A DNA stretch of 13,879 nt. Source: Bacteroidales bacterium. GTDB lineage: Bacteria; Bacteroidota; Bacteroidia; Bacteroidales; SM23-62. The position numbers were made by a program, and so were the translations under genes. The notes below the pieces were generated by a model that was given only the letters and a program-made list of their open reading frames with translations, had not been told where the DNA came from and did no database searches. Positions 6,731-13,879 of the stretch are shown here, in pieces. The number at the start of each line of letters is the position of its first letter. The first letter of the stretch is position 1. Location of the stretch: NCBI GenBank assembly GCA_016783865.1, contig JADHVS010000112.1, positions 1 through 13,879 on the forward strand, written 5' to 3'.

Positions 6731-7502
6731 AGAGATTTTCGACCGGTACCTTGATGGAAGATTGTCTGGTGAGGAACTCAAAGAGTTTGAGAAGTCACTC
6801 AGGGAGGATCCTGAACTGGCGGGTGAACTGGATCAATACAGAAAGTTGCATTCTACATCGGAAAAGCTTATCTCCGGCGAATCGGCAGATCAGCAGGCAA
6901 AGGCTGATATCGCAGATTATAAGCAAAAGGATATTGCCAGGGACATTGATTTGCAAAATTTTAAGAGGACACTGGATCAGGCTGACCGGCGACGGATCTC
7001 GCCCATTTGGTATGCAGCTGCGATTGCTCTGGCAGGGGCGATAACCATTGCCTTTATTTTGCTGCTAAAAGGACAGACTGAAATGCCTGAGATGTTTGCA
7101 AAATATTATGAGCCATATCATCAGTCTGAAAAGATTATCGAGATTACCCGTTCAAATGATGATCTCTATTTTACTATTCAGTTGTTTGAATCCGGAGATT
7201 ACAGCCGCGCTTTGGTGCTTTTTAAGCAACTTGCTGATAGCTCAAGCTTTAGCTCCTATTCACATTTTTATGCAGGATTAATATATATCCATCAGGAAAA
7301 GTGGGAAATGGCGATTGATGCTTTCATCCAGGTCATTGAAGGTGGAAATAGCGATATACTGGGCGATGCAAGATGGTACCTCGGCTTGTGTTACCTCAGG
7401 GTAGAAAATGCATCTGCTGCCAGAGAGCAGTTTGAATTTCTTTCTGAGGCAAAAAATGAATATTCGAAACGTGCCAGAAAGATTTTAAGACACCTGGATT
7501 AA
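6720..7502 (+). CDS. Single-pass membrane TPR protein, probable partner or regulator of the sigma factor
   Basis: The 260-residue product has a soluble charged N-terminus (about 1-92) starting MDYKEIFDRYLDGRLSGEEL. This resembles the start of Bacteroidota anti-sigma-like proteins, whose first helices carry the pattern Y.dG.ls..E...fe..l. One transmembrane segment follows at about residues 95-118 (WYAAAIALAGAITIAFILLL). Residues 150-255 form about three TPR-like helix pairs on the other side of the membrane (FESGDYSRALVLFKQLAD, HFYAGLIYIHQEKWEMAIDA, ARWYLGLCYLRVENASAAREQF). The start codon lies inside the last codons of the sigma gene (11-bp overlap), implying translational coupling. A role as membrane anti-sigma factor that senses an envelope signal through its TPR part is inference; no cysteine/histidine zinc-binding motif is visible. 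Confidence 0.75.
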   Translation: MDYKEIFDRYLDGRLSGEELKEFEKSLREDPELAGELDQYRKLHSTSEKLISGESADQQAKADIADYKQKDIARDIDLQNFKRTLDQADRRRISPIWYAAAIALAGAITIAFILLLKGQTEMPEMFAKYYEPYHQSEKIIEITRSNDDLYFTIQLFESGDYSRALVLFKQLADSSSFSSYSHFYAGLIYIHQEKWEMAIDAFIQVIEGGNSDILGDARWYLGLCYLRVENASAAREQFEFLSEAKNEYSKRARKILRHLD

Positions 7503-7540
7503 TAATATTTTGCTATTTTTAACAGGTAACCATCAGTGAA

Positions 7541-9730
7541 ATGGCGTCTTTCCCATTCTTCAAACAACTGGATTCTATGGATTGCGGGCCTACCTGCCTG
7601 CGAATGATCGCTAAATATTATGGCAGGTCATTCAACCTTCAGACCCTGAGGGAAAAATGTTTCATTTCACGCGAGGGCGTCTCACTACTGGGAATAAGCG
7701 ATGCAGCAGAATCGATCGGATTCAGGACTGTGGGTGTTTCCCTGTCACCTGAAAAACTGATAAGCCAGGCGCCACTTCCCCTGGTTGTCCATTGGAAGCA
7801 GAATCATTTTGTCATAGTCTATAAAACAAAGAAAGGTAAGGTTTATGTTGCAGATCCTGCGTTCGGCACGATCACTTACAGTCAGGCTGAATTCATGGAT
7901 CAATGGGTGAGTTCAGTTAAGGAGGGAGAGAAGAGGGGGCATGCCCTGTTGCTTGAGCCAACACCCGATTTTTATGTGCAGGAGGGGGAGACCATAAAAA
8001 AGACAAACTTCAGGTTTCTGTTTTCTTATCTGAAGCCTTATAAGAAATTCATAACACAGCTTATTCTCGGCGTAATCCTTGGGAGCTTACTCCAATTGTT
8101 GTTTCCATTCCTGATCCAGTCGATCGTTGATGTGGGAATAAATAACCAGGATATTGGATTCATTTACCTGATCCTTATCGCCCAGTTTGTTCTTTTCATT
8201 GGACGTGCATCGGTCGACTTTATCAGGGGTTGGATTCTGCTGCACCTGAGCACAAGGATCAATATTTTCCTGATCTCTGACTTCCTGATCAAGTTGATGA
8301 AACTACCCATGGGATTTTTCGATATTAAGATCATAGGGGATATCCTGCAAAGGATTACCGATCACCGCAGGATTGAGCACTTTCTCACCACATCATCCCT
8401 GAACATTCTTTTTTCACTGGCTAATTTCCTGGTATTTGGAATTGTACTGGCCATTTACAGCCTGAAGATCTTATTGTTATTCGTAGCTGGGAGCACCCTC
8501 TACTTCCTCTGGTTAAGTATTTTTATGAAGCGCAGGCGTGAACTGGATTTTCGGCGTTTTCGGCAAATGTCTGAGAACCAGAGCCAGCTGATCCAGCTGA
8601 TCAGCGGGATCCAGGAGATCAAACTCTACAATGCTGAAAAACAGAAAAGGTGGGAATGGGAAAATATTCAATCCACCCTGTTCCGGGTAAACATAAAGAC
8701 CTTATCACTCAAACAGTACCAGGAAGCGGGTGGTGTTTTTATCAATGAATCAAAGAATATTTTGATCACTATCCTGGCTGCAACAGCAGTTATCAATGGC
8801 GATATGACACTGGGGATGATGCTGGCAATCAGTTATATTATTGGTCAGTTGAACGGTCCCATTGAACAGATGATCAATTTTATGCACATTACACAGGATG
8901 CCAGGATCAGTCTGGAACGGTTAGGTGAGATCCATGAATATGATGATGAGGAATCGGCCGATAAGAGCAGCATGCTGATCTTCCCGGATAAGAAGAACAT
9001 TGAAATTAAAGACCTTTCCTTTCAGTATGAGGGGCCCCGGTCCGCAAGGGTGATCAGTAAACTTAACCTGAGTATTCCGGAAAATTCAGTTACTGCAATT
9101 GTTGGTGTAAGTGGCAGCGGTAAAACGACCCTTATTAAACTTATGCTTGGTTTTTATCCTCCAACCGAAGGGGAAATTTTTATTGGCGATGCACTGCTGG
9201 CCAGTCTGAGTAACCAGCAATGGAGAAGTAAATGTGGTGCGGTCATGCAGGATGGATTTATCTTTACTGACACAATTGCCAAAAATATAACCCTGGGGGA
9301 TGAGCAGATTGATAAAACCAAACTACTGAATGCGGTTAGAATAGCCAATATAAAGGATTTTATAGAATCCCTGCCCAACGGATACAATACCAAGGTGGGT
9401 GCACACGGGCATGCCCTTAGTGGAGGTGAAAAACAGAGGGTATTGATAGCCAGGGCCGTATATAAAGATCCGGAATTTCTTTTCATTGATGAGGGAACCA
9501 GTTCGCTGGATGCGGAAAATGAAAAGGTTATTATAAACAACCTCAACGAGATATTTACAGGTAAGACGGTCGTGGTAGTGGCTCACCGGTTAAGTACCGT
9601 GAAGGATGCCGGCCAGATAGTAGTACTTGAAAAGGGATCCATTGTAGAACAGGGCAGGCATCAGGAATTAATTGACAAAAAGGGAAGCTATTATAACCTG
9701 GTTAAGAATCAATTGGAACTGGGAGTCTAA
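7541..9730 (+). CDS. Peptidase-containing ABC transporter (C39 peptidase, membrane domain, ATPase)
   Basis: This 729-residue protein has the full architecture of bacteriocin/peptide-processing exporters. Residues 1-135 are a C39 cysteine peptidase: catalytic C15 in DSMDCGPTCL, H89 in WKQNHFVIVY and D105 in VADPAFG. It cleaves leader peptides after a double glycine. Residues 155-450 are the membrane domain with about six helices. Residues 485-729 are the ATPase: Walker A GVSGSGKT at 522-529, Q-loop glutamine 570, signature LSGGE at 626-630, Walker B FLFIDE at 646-651 and H-loop histidine 682. All key residues are intact, so it should be active. It starts 38 bp after the TPR gene and is followed by a HlyD-type gene, the normal partner. 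The cargo is not visible; leaderless C39-like domains exist, but this one keeps its cysteine. Confidence 0.93.
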   Translation: MASFPFFKQLDSMDCGPTCLRMIAKYYGRSFNLQTLREKCFISREGVSLLGISDAAESIGFRTVGVSLSPEKLISQAPLPLVVHWKQNHFVIVYKTKKGKVYVADPAFGTITYSQAEFMDQWVSSVKEGEKRGHALLLEPTPDFYVQEGETIKKTNFRFLFSYLKPYKKFITQLILGVILGSLLQLLFPFLIQSIVDVGINNQDIGFIYLILIAQFVLFIGRASVDFIRGWILLHLSTRINIFLISDFLIKLMKLPMGFFDIKIIGDILQRITDHRRIEHFLTTSSLNILFSLANFLVFGIVLAIYSLKILLLFVAGSTLYFLWLSIFMKRRRELDFRRFRQMSENQSQLIQLISGIQEIKLYNAEKQKRWEWENIQSTLFRVNIKTLSLKQYQEAGGVFINESKNILITILAATAVINGDMTLGMMLAISYIIGQLNGPIEQMINFMHITQDARISLERLGEIHEYDDEESADKSSMLIFPDKKNIEIKDLSFQYEGPRSARVISKLNLSIPENSVTAIVGVSGSGKTTLIKLMLGFYPPTEGEIFIGDALLASLSNQQWRSKCGAVMQDGFIFTDTIAKNITLGDEQIDKTKLLNAVRIANIKDFIESLPNGYNTKVGAHGHALSGGEKQRVLIARAVYKDPEFLFIDEGTSSLDAENEKVIINNLNEIFTGKTVVVVAHRLSTVKDAGQIVVLEKGSIVEQGRHQELIDKKGSYYNLVKNQLELGV

Positions 9731-9746
9731 TTTAATCTGAAAAGTC

Positions 9747-9813
9747 ATCCCGAATTTAGTTCGGGATCTGATTATCAAGAAGTTAGTCATCCTGAAACGA
9801 GTTCAGGATGACT
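9747..9813. repeat. REP-like double hairpin between exporter and adaptor genes
   Basis: Two related palindromes lie in the 97-bp gap. ATCCCGAA/TTCGGGAT (9747-9754 and 9760-9767) has a 5-nt loop. AGTCATCCTGAA/TTCAGGATGACT (9785-9796 and 9802-9813) is a perfect 12-bp stem, also with a 5-nt loop. The GTCATCC(C/T)GAA core is typical of dispersed palindromic repeats in many bacteria. It may stabilise or attenuate the transcript between the two genes. It is not followed by a T-run and so is not a classical terminator. Confidence 0.8.
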
Positions 9814-9827
9814 TAATAAAATACAAC

Positions 9828-11147
9828 ATGGCAAAAGCCGATCCTGAAAAAATCGAAATACGAAGCGATGAGGTACAGGATATCCTTGTCCAGGTACCAC
9901 GCTGGATAATCCGGTGGGGCATACTGGTTATTCTGATTACTGTGGTATTGATCATTGCTGGGAGCTGGCTTTTTAAATATCCTGACATCAATCGATCAAA
10001 GATCCTGATCACAACCGAGAATCCACCGGCTACACTTGTAGCAAAGGTAAATGGAAAGATAGAAAAACTGTTTGTTGAGGATAATGAGTTTGTTGAGGCT
10101 AACAGGAACCTTGCAGTAATTGAAAGTGCTGCTGATTATGCAGATGTACTTGTCCTGAATGAGATCCTTCTTGAGGTCCGTAACATGGTACCAAAATTTG
10201 ATATGCTAATCCAGCTTGAATTGGGCTCCGATTATCTGCTTGGTGAGATTCAGCCAACTTATGCCAGGTTTCTGAAGGTGCATAAGGATTACCAGGATTT
10301 TGTCGAACTGGATTACTACAACCAGAAAATCAATTCCATGGAAGGGGAAGTTAATCAGCTGAATGTTCATTTATCGAGTTTAAAGAAACTTACAAGCATT
10401 CTCGGACGCGAATTGGACCTGGTCGAAAGACAATACCTGAGGGATTCATCATTGTTTCAAAGCAATGTCATATCAGAGGCTGAATATGAAAAAGCCAAAA
10501 CATCCTGGCTGAATAAAGAATTTGATTTTGAGCAATCACGGGTCAATGAATCCAATACAGAGATCCTGATCGAAAAACTGAAACAGGACGTTCTTGACAT
10601 GGAGTTGAAATATACTGAAGATCTTCGTAATCAGCAGAATAACTGGCAGGAATCATTGGAGAACCTGATTGCTGCTGTTTCCATCTGGAAACAAAAATTC
10701 ATGCTTACAGCTTCAATTGACGGTGTGGTCACTTTTACCGCGTATTATAGTGAAAACCAGAATGTCAGGGAAGGTGATAAAGTGATGACAATTATTCCCA
10801 AAGACCAGGGGAAAATCATTGGCAGAATTAATTTATCTGTTGAAGGAGCTGGTAAGGTAGAGTTGGATCAGCGGGTAAACATCCAGATCGATAACTATCC
10901 CTATCTCGAATATGGTATGGTTCGGGGAATTGTCAGCAATATAAGCCTTGTGCCTGATGATCGTGAATATATGGTTGAAGTCAATCTACCTAATGGACTA
11001 TCCACATTATACGATATTGAAATTCCGTTTGATCAGGAAATGCAGGGTAAAGCAGAGATCCTTACCGATAACAGGCGCCTGCTGGAACGGATTATTTCTC
11101 CCATCCGTTCAGCTATCTCCAAACAACGTGGAATTAGTGAGTCGTGA
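9828..11147 (+). CDS. HlyD-family membrane fusion (periplasmic adaptor) protein
   Basis: The 439-residue product has a short cytoplasmic N-terminus, one transmembrane helix at about residues 26-48 (WIIRWGILVILITVVLIIAG) and a periplasmic body. The first biotinyl/lipoyl-like half is at about 66-100 (NPPATLVAKVNGKIEKLFVE), a long coiled-coil hairpin spans about 140-290, and the second lipoyl half is at about 292-324 (LTASIDGVVTFTAYYSENQ, then REGDKVMTIIP). A beta-barrel region follows at about 330-410. HlyD proteins link an inner-membrane ABC exporter to an outer-membrane TolC-type channel. The preceding C39 ABC gene is the natural partner. The last codons and the TGA stop overlap a heptamer repeat (see 11137-11259), so the exact C-terminus may be altered by that repeat. 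No TolC gene is in the window. Confidence 0.9.
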   Translation: MAKADPEKIEIRSDEVQDILVQVPRWIIRWGILVILITVVLIIAGSWLFKYPDINRSKILITTENPPATLVAKVNGKIEKLFVEDNEFVEANRNLAVIESAADYADVLVLNEILLEVRNMVPKFDMLIQLELGSDYLLGEIQPTYARFLKVHKDYQDFVELDYYNQKINSMEGEVNQLNVHLSSLKKLTSILGRELDLVERQYLRDSSLFQSNVISEAEYEKAKTSWLNKEFDFEQSRVNESNTEILIEKLKQDVLDMELKYTEDLRNQQNNWQESLENLIAAVSIWKQKFMLTASIDGVVTFTAYYSENQNVREGDKVMTIIPKDQGKIIGRINLSVEGAGKVELDQRVNIQIDNYPYLEYGMVRGIVSNISLVPDDREYMVEVNLPNGLSTLYDIEIPFDQEMQGKAEILTDNRRLLERIISPIRSAISKQRGISES

Positions 11148-11259
11148 ATCGGAAGATAGTGTGTGGGTTGTGGGTATTTGTGAATATAAATCAATAGCAG
11201 ACCACACACTCCACTCCATTCCCATACCCACGATTCACGATTCACGATTCACGACTCAC
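11137..11259. repeat. Convergent intergenic element bounded by 15-bp inverted heptamer repeats
   Basis: GTGAGTCGTGAATCG at 11137-11151 is the exact inverse of CGATTCACGACTCAC at 11245-11259. The right side extends into an array of the 7-mer GATTCAC (11231-11259, about four copies). The left copy covers the last codons and stop of the HlyD gene. The element separates the HlyD gene from the convergent xylose isomerase gene. It could fold into a large hairpin acting as a bidirectional terminator, or be a small dispersed repeat unit. Confidence 0.75.
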
Positions 11260-11262
11260 GGT

Positions 11263-12591
11263 TTAGATATATTGATTAATCAGTGCTTCAAACAACTCCT
11301 GTTTAGCAGAAATTTGCTCTGGTTCACCATTCTTAAAGGCAATTTTCCTCATATCTTCGAGGGTCAGCTTACCCTTCTCAAATGCGGCTCCGTCACCCGA
11401 CTCAAAGGAGGCATACCTCTTTTTTCTAAGTGACTTGTATTCTGAATTTGCCAGGATATCATCGGAAATGATCAGGGCCCTGGCAAAGACATCCATTCCC
11501 GCGATATGTGCAATGAAAATATCTTCCAGATCGGTTGAATTCCTCCTGGTTTTAGCGTCAAAATTGATTCCTCCGGTAGTAAATCCTCCTGTTTCCAGGA
11601 TCACAAGCATGGTCTCAACCAATTCATAGATGTTAATTGGAAACTGGTCCGTATCCCATCCATTCTGATAATCGCCCCTGTTGGCATCGATGCTTCCCAG
11701 AAGACCGGCGTCTGCAGCAACCTGAAGATCATGCTGGAAGGTGTGTCCGGCCAGCGTTGCATGGTTCACCTCAACATTCAGCTTAAAATCGCCGGCCAGA
11801 CCGTACTTGTTCAGGAATCCGATGACAGTTGCTGCATCGAAATCATACTGGTGTTTCGAAGGTTCCATTGGCTTGGGTTCAATCAGGAAGGTGCCTTTAA
11901 AACCCTGCTTGCGTGCATAATCCCTGGCCATGCCTAGAAACATCGCCAGGTGGTCTAATTCCTTTTTCATTTCGGTGTTGAGCAGCGACATGTAACCTTC
12001 ACGACCACCCCAGAAGACATAGTTTTCCCCTCCGAGGGCAATGGTAGCATCAAGGGCATTTTTTACCTGCGTTGCGGCGAATGTGATAACGGAGAAATCG
12101 GGATTGGTGGCAGCACCGTTCATATAACGTTTATGAGAGAAAAGGTTGGCAGTCCCCCAGAGTAGTTTAACACCCGAAGCAGCCTGCTTTTCTTTTGCAT
12201 AACTTACCATGGTGTCCAGTCGTTTTTCCGATTCAAGTATGCTGTCTCCTTCAGCAACTATATCAAAATCATGGAAACAATAAAATGGGATTCCTATTTT
12301 GGTAATGAACTCAAAGGCGGCATCCATTTTATCTTTTGCAAACTGAATTGGATCATCTGCAGTTGCCCATGGGAAATCTTTGGTTCCTCCGCCAAACGGA
12401 TCCCCACCTGTTCCCGTTAGCGTGTGCCAGTAGGCCACTGCAAAACGAAAATGCTCTTTCATTGATTTTCCGCCAATTTTTCTTGATTCGTCATAAAACC
12501 TGAAAGCAAGCGGATTTTTCGATTCCGGGCCTTCAAATTGTATCTTTTTTATTCCCGGGAAATATTCCTGGTCTCCTGCTAAATAGTTCAT
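11263..12591 (-). CDS. xylA: Xylose isomerase
   Basis: This 442-residue enzyme interconverts D-xylose and D-xylulose in the cytoplasm with two divalent metal ions. Every key residue of the family can be found. The catalytic histidine/aspartate pair is H107 and D110 in CFHDFD. K240 and metal ligand E238 lie in FLIEPKP, E274 and H277 in [12 protein letters not shown]302 in SIDANRGD, D313 and D315 in WDTDQFP, and D345 in INFDAK. The length of about 440 and the N-terminal extension ([20 protein letters not shown]) mark it as the long group II type common in Bacteroidota and Firmicutes. It lies 36 bp downstream of xylB, so the two are probably one operon in the order xylB-xylA. It ends convergently with the HlyD gene. 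Identification is very secure. Confidence 0.98.
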   Translation of the reverse strand: MNYLAGDQEYFPGIKKIQFEGPESKNPLAFRFYDESRKIGGKSMKEHFRFAVAYWHTLTGTGGDPFGGGTKDFPWATADDPIQFAKDKMDAAFEFITKIGIPFYCFHDFDIVAEGDSILESEKRLDTMVSYAKEKQAASGVKLLWGTANLFSHKRYMNGAATNPDFSVITFAATQVKNALDATIALGGENYVFWGGREGYMSLLNTEMKKELDHLAMFLGMARDYARKQGFKGTFLIEPKPMEPSKHQYDFDAATVIGFLNKYGLAGDFKLNVEVNHATLAGHTFQHDLQVAADAGLLGSIDANRGDYQNGWDTDQFPINIYELVETMLVILETGGFTTGGINFDAKTRRNSTDLEDIFIAHIAGMDVFARALIISDDILANSEYKSLRKKRYASFESGDGAAFEKGKLTLEDMRKIAFKNGEPEQISAKQELFEALINQYI

Positions 12592-12627
12592 ATAAAATTA
12601 TTTATAAGTTATTTAAATTTATTTTGA

Positions 12628-13879
12628 CTATACATTTTTTTGATGAAGGTTCAGTTCATTTAACCAGATCCCGTAGGCTTCTGTGATCTGCTTTCGGGTG
12701 GCTTCATTGGGTTCGATAACCTGTATTTTTTTCAGGCTGATAAAAGCACTTTCAAAACCTGAATAATAGCCGCAGCCCACTCCGGCTCCTTTGGCAGCAC
12801 CCTGGGATCCGTCGGTATCATATAATTCTATGGTGGCACCTGTCATATTGGCCAGCGATTCACGGAAAACCGGACTTAAGAACATATTTGCATTACCGGC
12901 CCTGATAACGTTTGGCTTAATTCCTGTCGTCTTCATAATCTCCATTCCATAATGGAAAGCAAAGACCACACCTTCCTGGGCAGCCCTGATGATATATGCA
13001 TTGGTATGAATATTAAAGTTCAGATTACCGATACAGCACCCCAGGTCTTTATTGTTCAGCATGCGTTCAGCCCCATTCCCAAATGGAAGAATAGTCAGAC
13101 CTTTTGCTCCTGCCGGAACACCCTGGGCAAGATCGTTCATTTCATCGTAATCCACATCTGAGAAAACCATGTTCCGTTTCAGCCAGCTATAAAGAATGCC
13201 TGTCCCATTAATACATAACAAAACACCCAGCCGGGGATTATCCAGGTTGTGATTTACATGGGCAAAAGTATTGACCCGCGATTCGGGATCATATCTGATT
13301 TCATCACTTACTCCATATACAACTCCTGAAGTGCCGGCCGTAGCAGCAATTTCGCCCGGATTCAGGACATTGAGTGAAAAGGCATTGTTGGGCTGATCTC
13401 CGGCACGGTAAGTAACCGGAGTGCCTTCCTTCAGACCAAGTTCTTCAGCGGTTGATTTGCTGACTTTCCCCTGCTCGGAAAAGGTGGGAACAATATCCGG
13501 AATAAATGAGGGATCAATTCCATAATGCTTAAGCAGAAAATCAGCGACGGCATTTTCTTCAAAATTCCAGAAGATCCCCTCAGACAATCCTGAGATGGTG
13601 GTATTGATCTCTCCGGTCAGTCTCATGGCAACGTAATCACCCGGAAGCATCATTTTATAGATCTTCTCATAGATGTGCGGCTCATTTTCCTGCACCCATC
13701 TGAGTTTTGATGCAGTAAAATTTCCTGGTGAATTTAACAAGCTTTTCAGGCACTTCACCTGTCCCAAGTCATCTACTGCCTTATCTCCGATGACAACAGC
13801 CCTGCTGTCGCACCAAATAATGGAAGGCCTCAAAGGGTTGTGGTCCTTATCAATGATTACAAGGCCATGCATCTGGTAA
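12628..13879 (-). CDS. xylB: Xylulokinase, N-terminus outside window
   Basis: This FGGY-family kinase phosphorylates D-xylulose to D-xylulose 5-phosphate, which enters the pentose phosphate pathway. The frame stays open through the right window edge, reading YQ before MHGLVIIDKD. Since the MHG substrate motif normally sits near residue 77, about 75 residues are missing, including the N-terminal phosphate-binding DxGT segment. Visible marks are WCDSRA, GDYVAMRLTGE, the likely catalytic aspartate in RAGDQPNNAFSLN, the ATAGTSGVVYG loop, and the C-terminal GSQGAAKGAGVGCGYY. The 415 visible codons fit a normal total of about 490. It precedes xylA by 36 bp in the same direction. The operon promoter and any regulator site lie outside the window. 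Confidence 0.95.
   Translation of the reverse strand, partial: YQMHGLVIIDKDHNPLRPSIIWCDSRAVVIGDKAVDDLGQVKCLKSLLNSPGNFTASKLRWVQENEPHIYEKIYKMMLPGDYVAMRLTGEINTTISGLSEGIFWNFEENAVADFLLKHYGIDPSFIPDIVPTFSEQGKVSKSTAEELGLKEGTPVTYRAGDQPNNAFSLNVLNPGEIAATAGTSGVVYGVSDEIRYDPESRVNTFAHVNHNLDNPRLGVLLCINGTGILYSWLKRNMVFSDVDYDEMNDLAQGVPAGAKGLTILPFGNGAERMLNNKDLGCCIGNLNFNIHTNAYIIRAAQEGVVFAFHYGMEIMKTTGIKPNVIRAGNANMFLSPVFRESLANMTGATIELYDTDGSQGAAKGAGVGCGYYSGFESAFISLKKIQVIEPNEATRKQITEAYGIWLNELNLHQKNV

Noticed and set aside
7503..7540. A hidden double-glycine leader peptide gene next to the exporter
   Set aside because: The gap is only 38 bp, and the other gaps (9731-9827, 11148-11262) hold repeats without a suitable open frame.
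10948..11433. 161-codon plus-strand frame across the end of the HlyD gene and into xylA
   Set aside because: It overlaps two well-supported genes out of frame and crosses the repeat element; a chance open frame.

Overview
The window looks like chromosomal DNA from a member of the Bacteroidota. Evidence for this: multidomain secreted surface proteins with CUB, LamG-like, Calx-beta and Ig-like modules; a sigma factor overlapping a single-pass TPR membrane protein; genes that start without clear Shine-Dalgarno sequences; and a long-type (group II) xylose isomerase. No rRNA, tRNA or CRISPR array was seen.

Layout. Positions 1-3301 (minus strand) hold one large secreted adhesin-like gene that is broken by two frameshifts and one in-frame TAA, and that runs off the left edge. 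Positions 3302-3639 are a divergent intergenic region with a nine-copy 7-bp tandem repeat. Positions 3640-5543 (plus) encode an ankyrin-repeat protein with a predicted outer-membrane barrel end, followed 14 bp later by a small lipoprotein. About 5590-6135 is an IS200/IS605-type element whose transposase has a premature stop. Positions 6161-11147 (plus) are a probable operon: an ECF-like sigma factor, an overlapping membrane TPR protein, a C39-peptidase ABC exporter and a HlyD-type adaptor. A REP-like double hairpin lies between the last two. Positions 11148-11262 are a convergent intergenic region bounded by inverted heptamer repeats. Positions 11263-13879 (minus) are the xylose catabolic pair xylB (5' end missing) and xylA.

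How the genes may work together. XylA converts D-xylose to D-xylulose and XylB phosphorylates it for the pentose phosphate pathway. The sigma/TPR/exporter/adaptor block reads as a regulated type I export machine that cleaves double-glycine leader peptides, but no cargo peptide and no outer-membrane TolC partner is visible here. The IS sits directly upstream of the sigma factor gene and probably separates it from its original promoter region. The ankyrin-barrel protein and the lipoprotein are probably co-transcribed envelope proteins of unknown role.

The most noteworthy signals are the exporter operon without visible cargo next to its own sigma factor, the insertion upstream of that operon, the decayed adhesin, and related RTGAAYN-type heptamer arrays in two separate intergenic regions.
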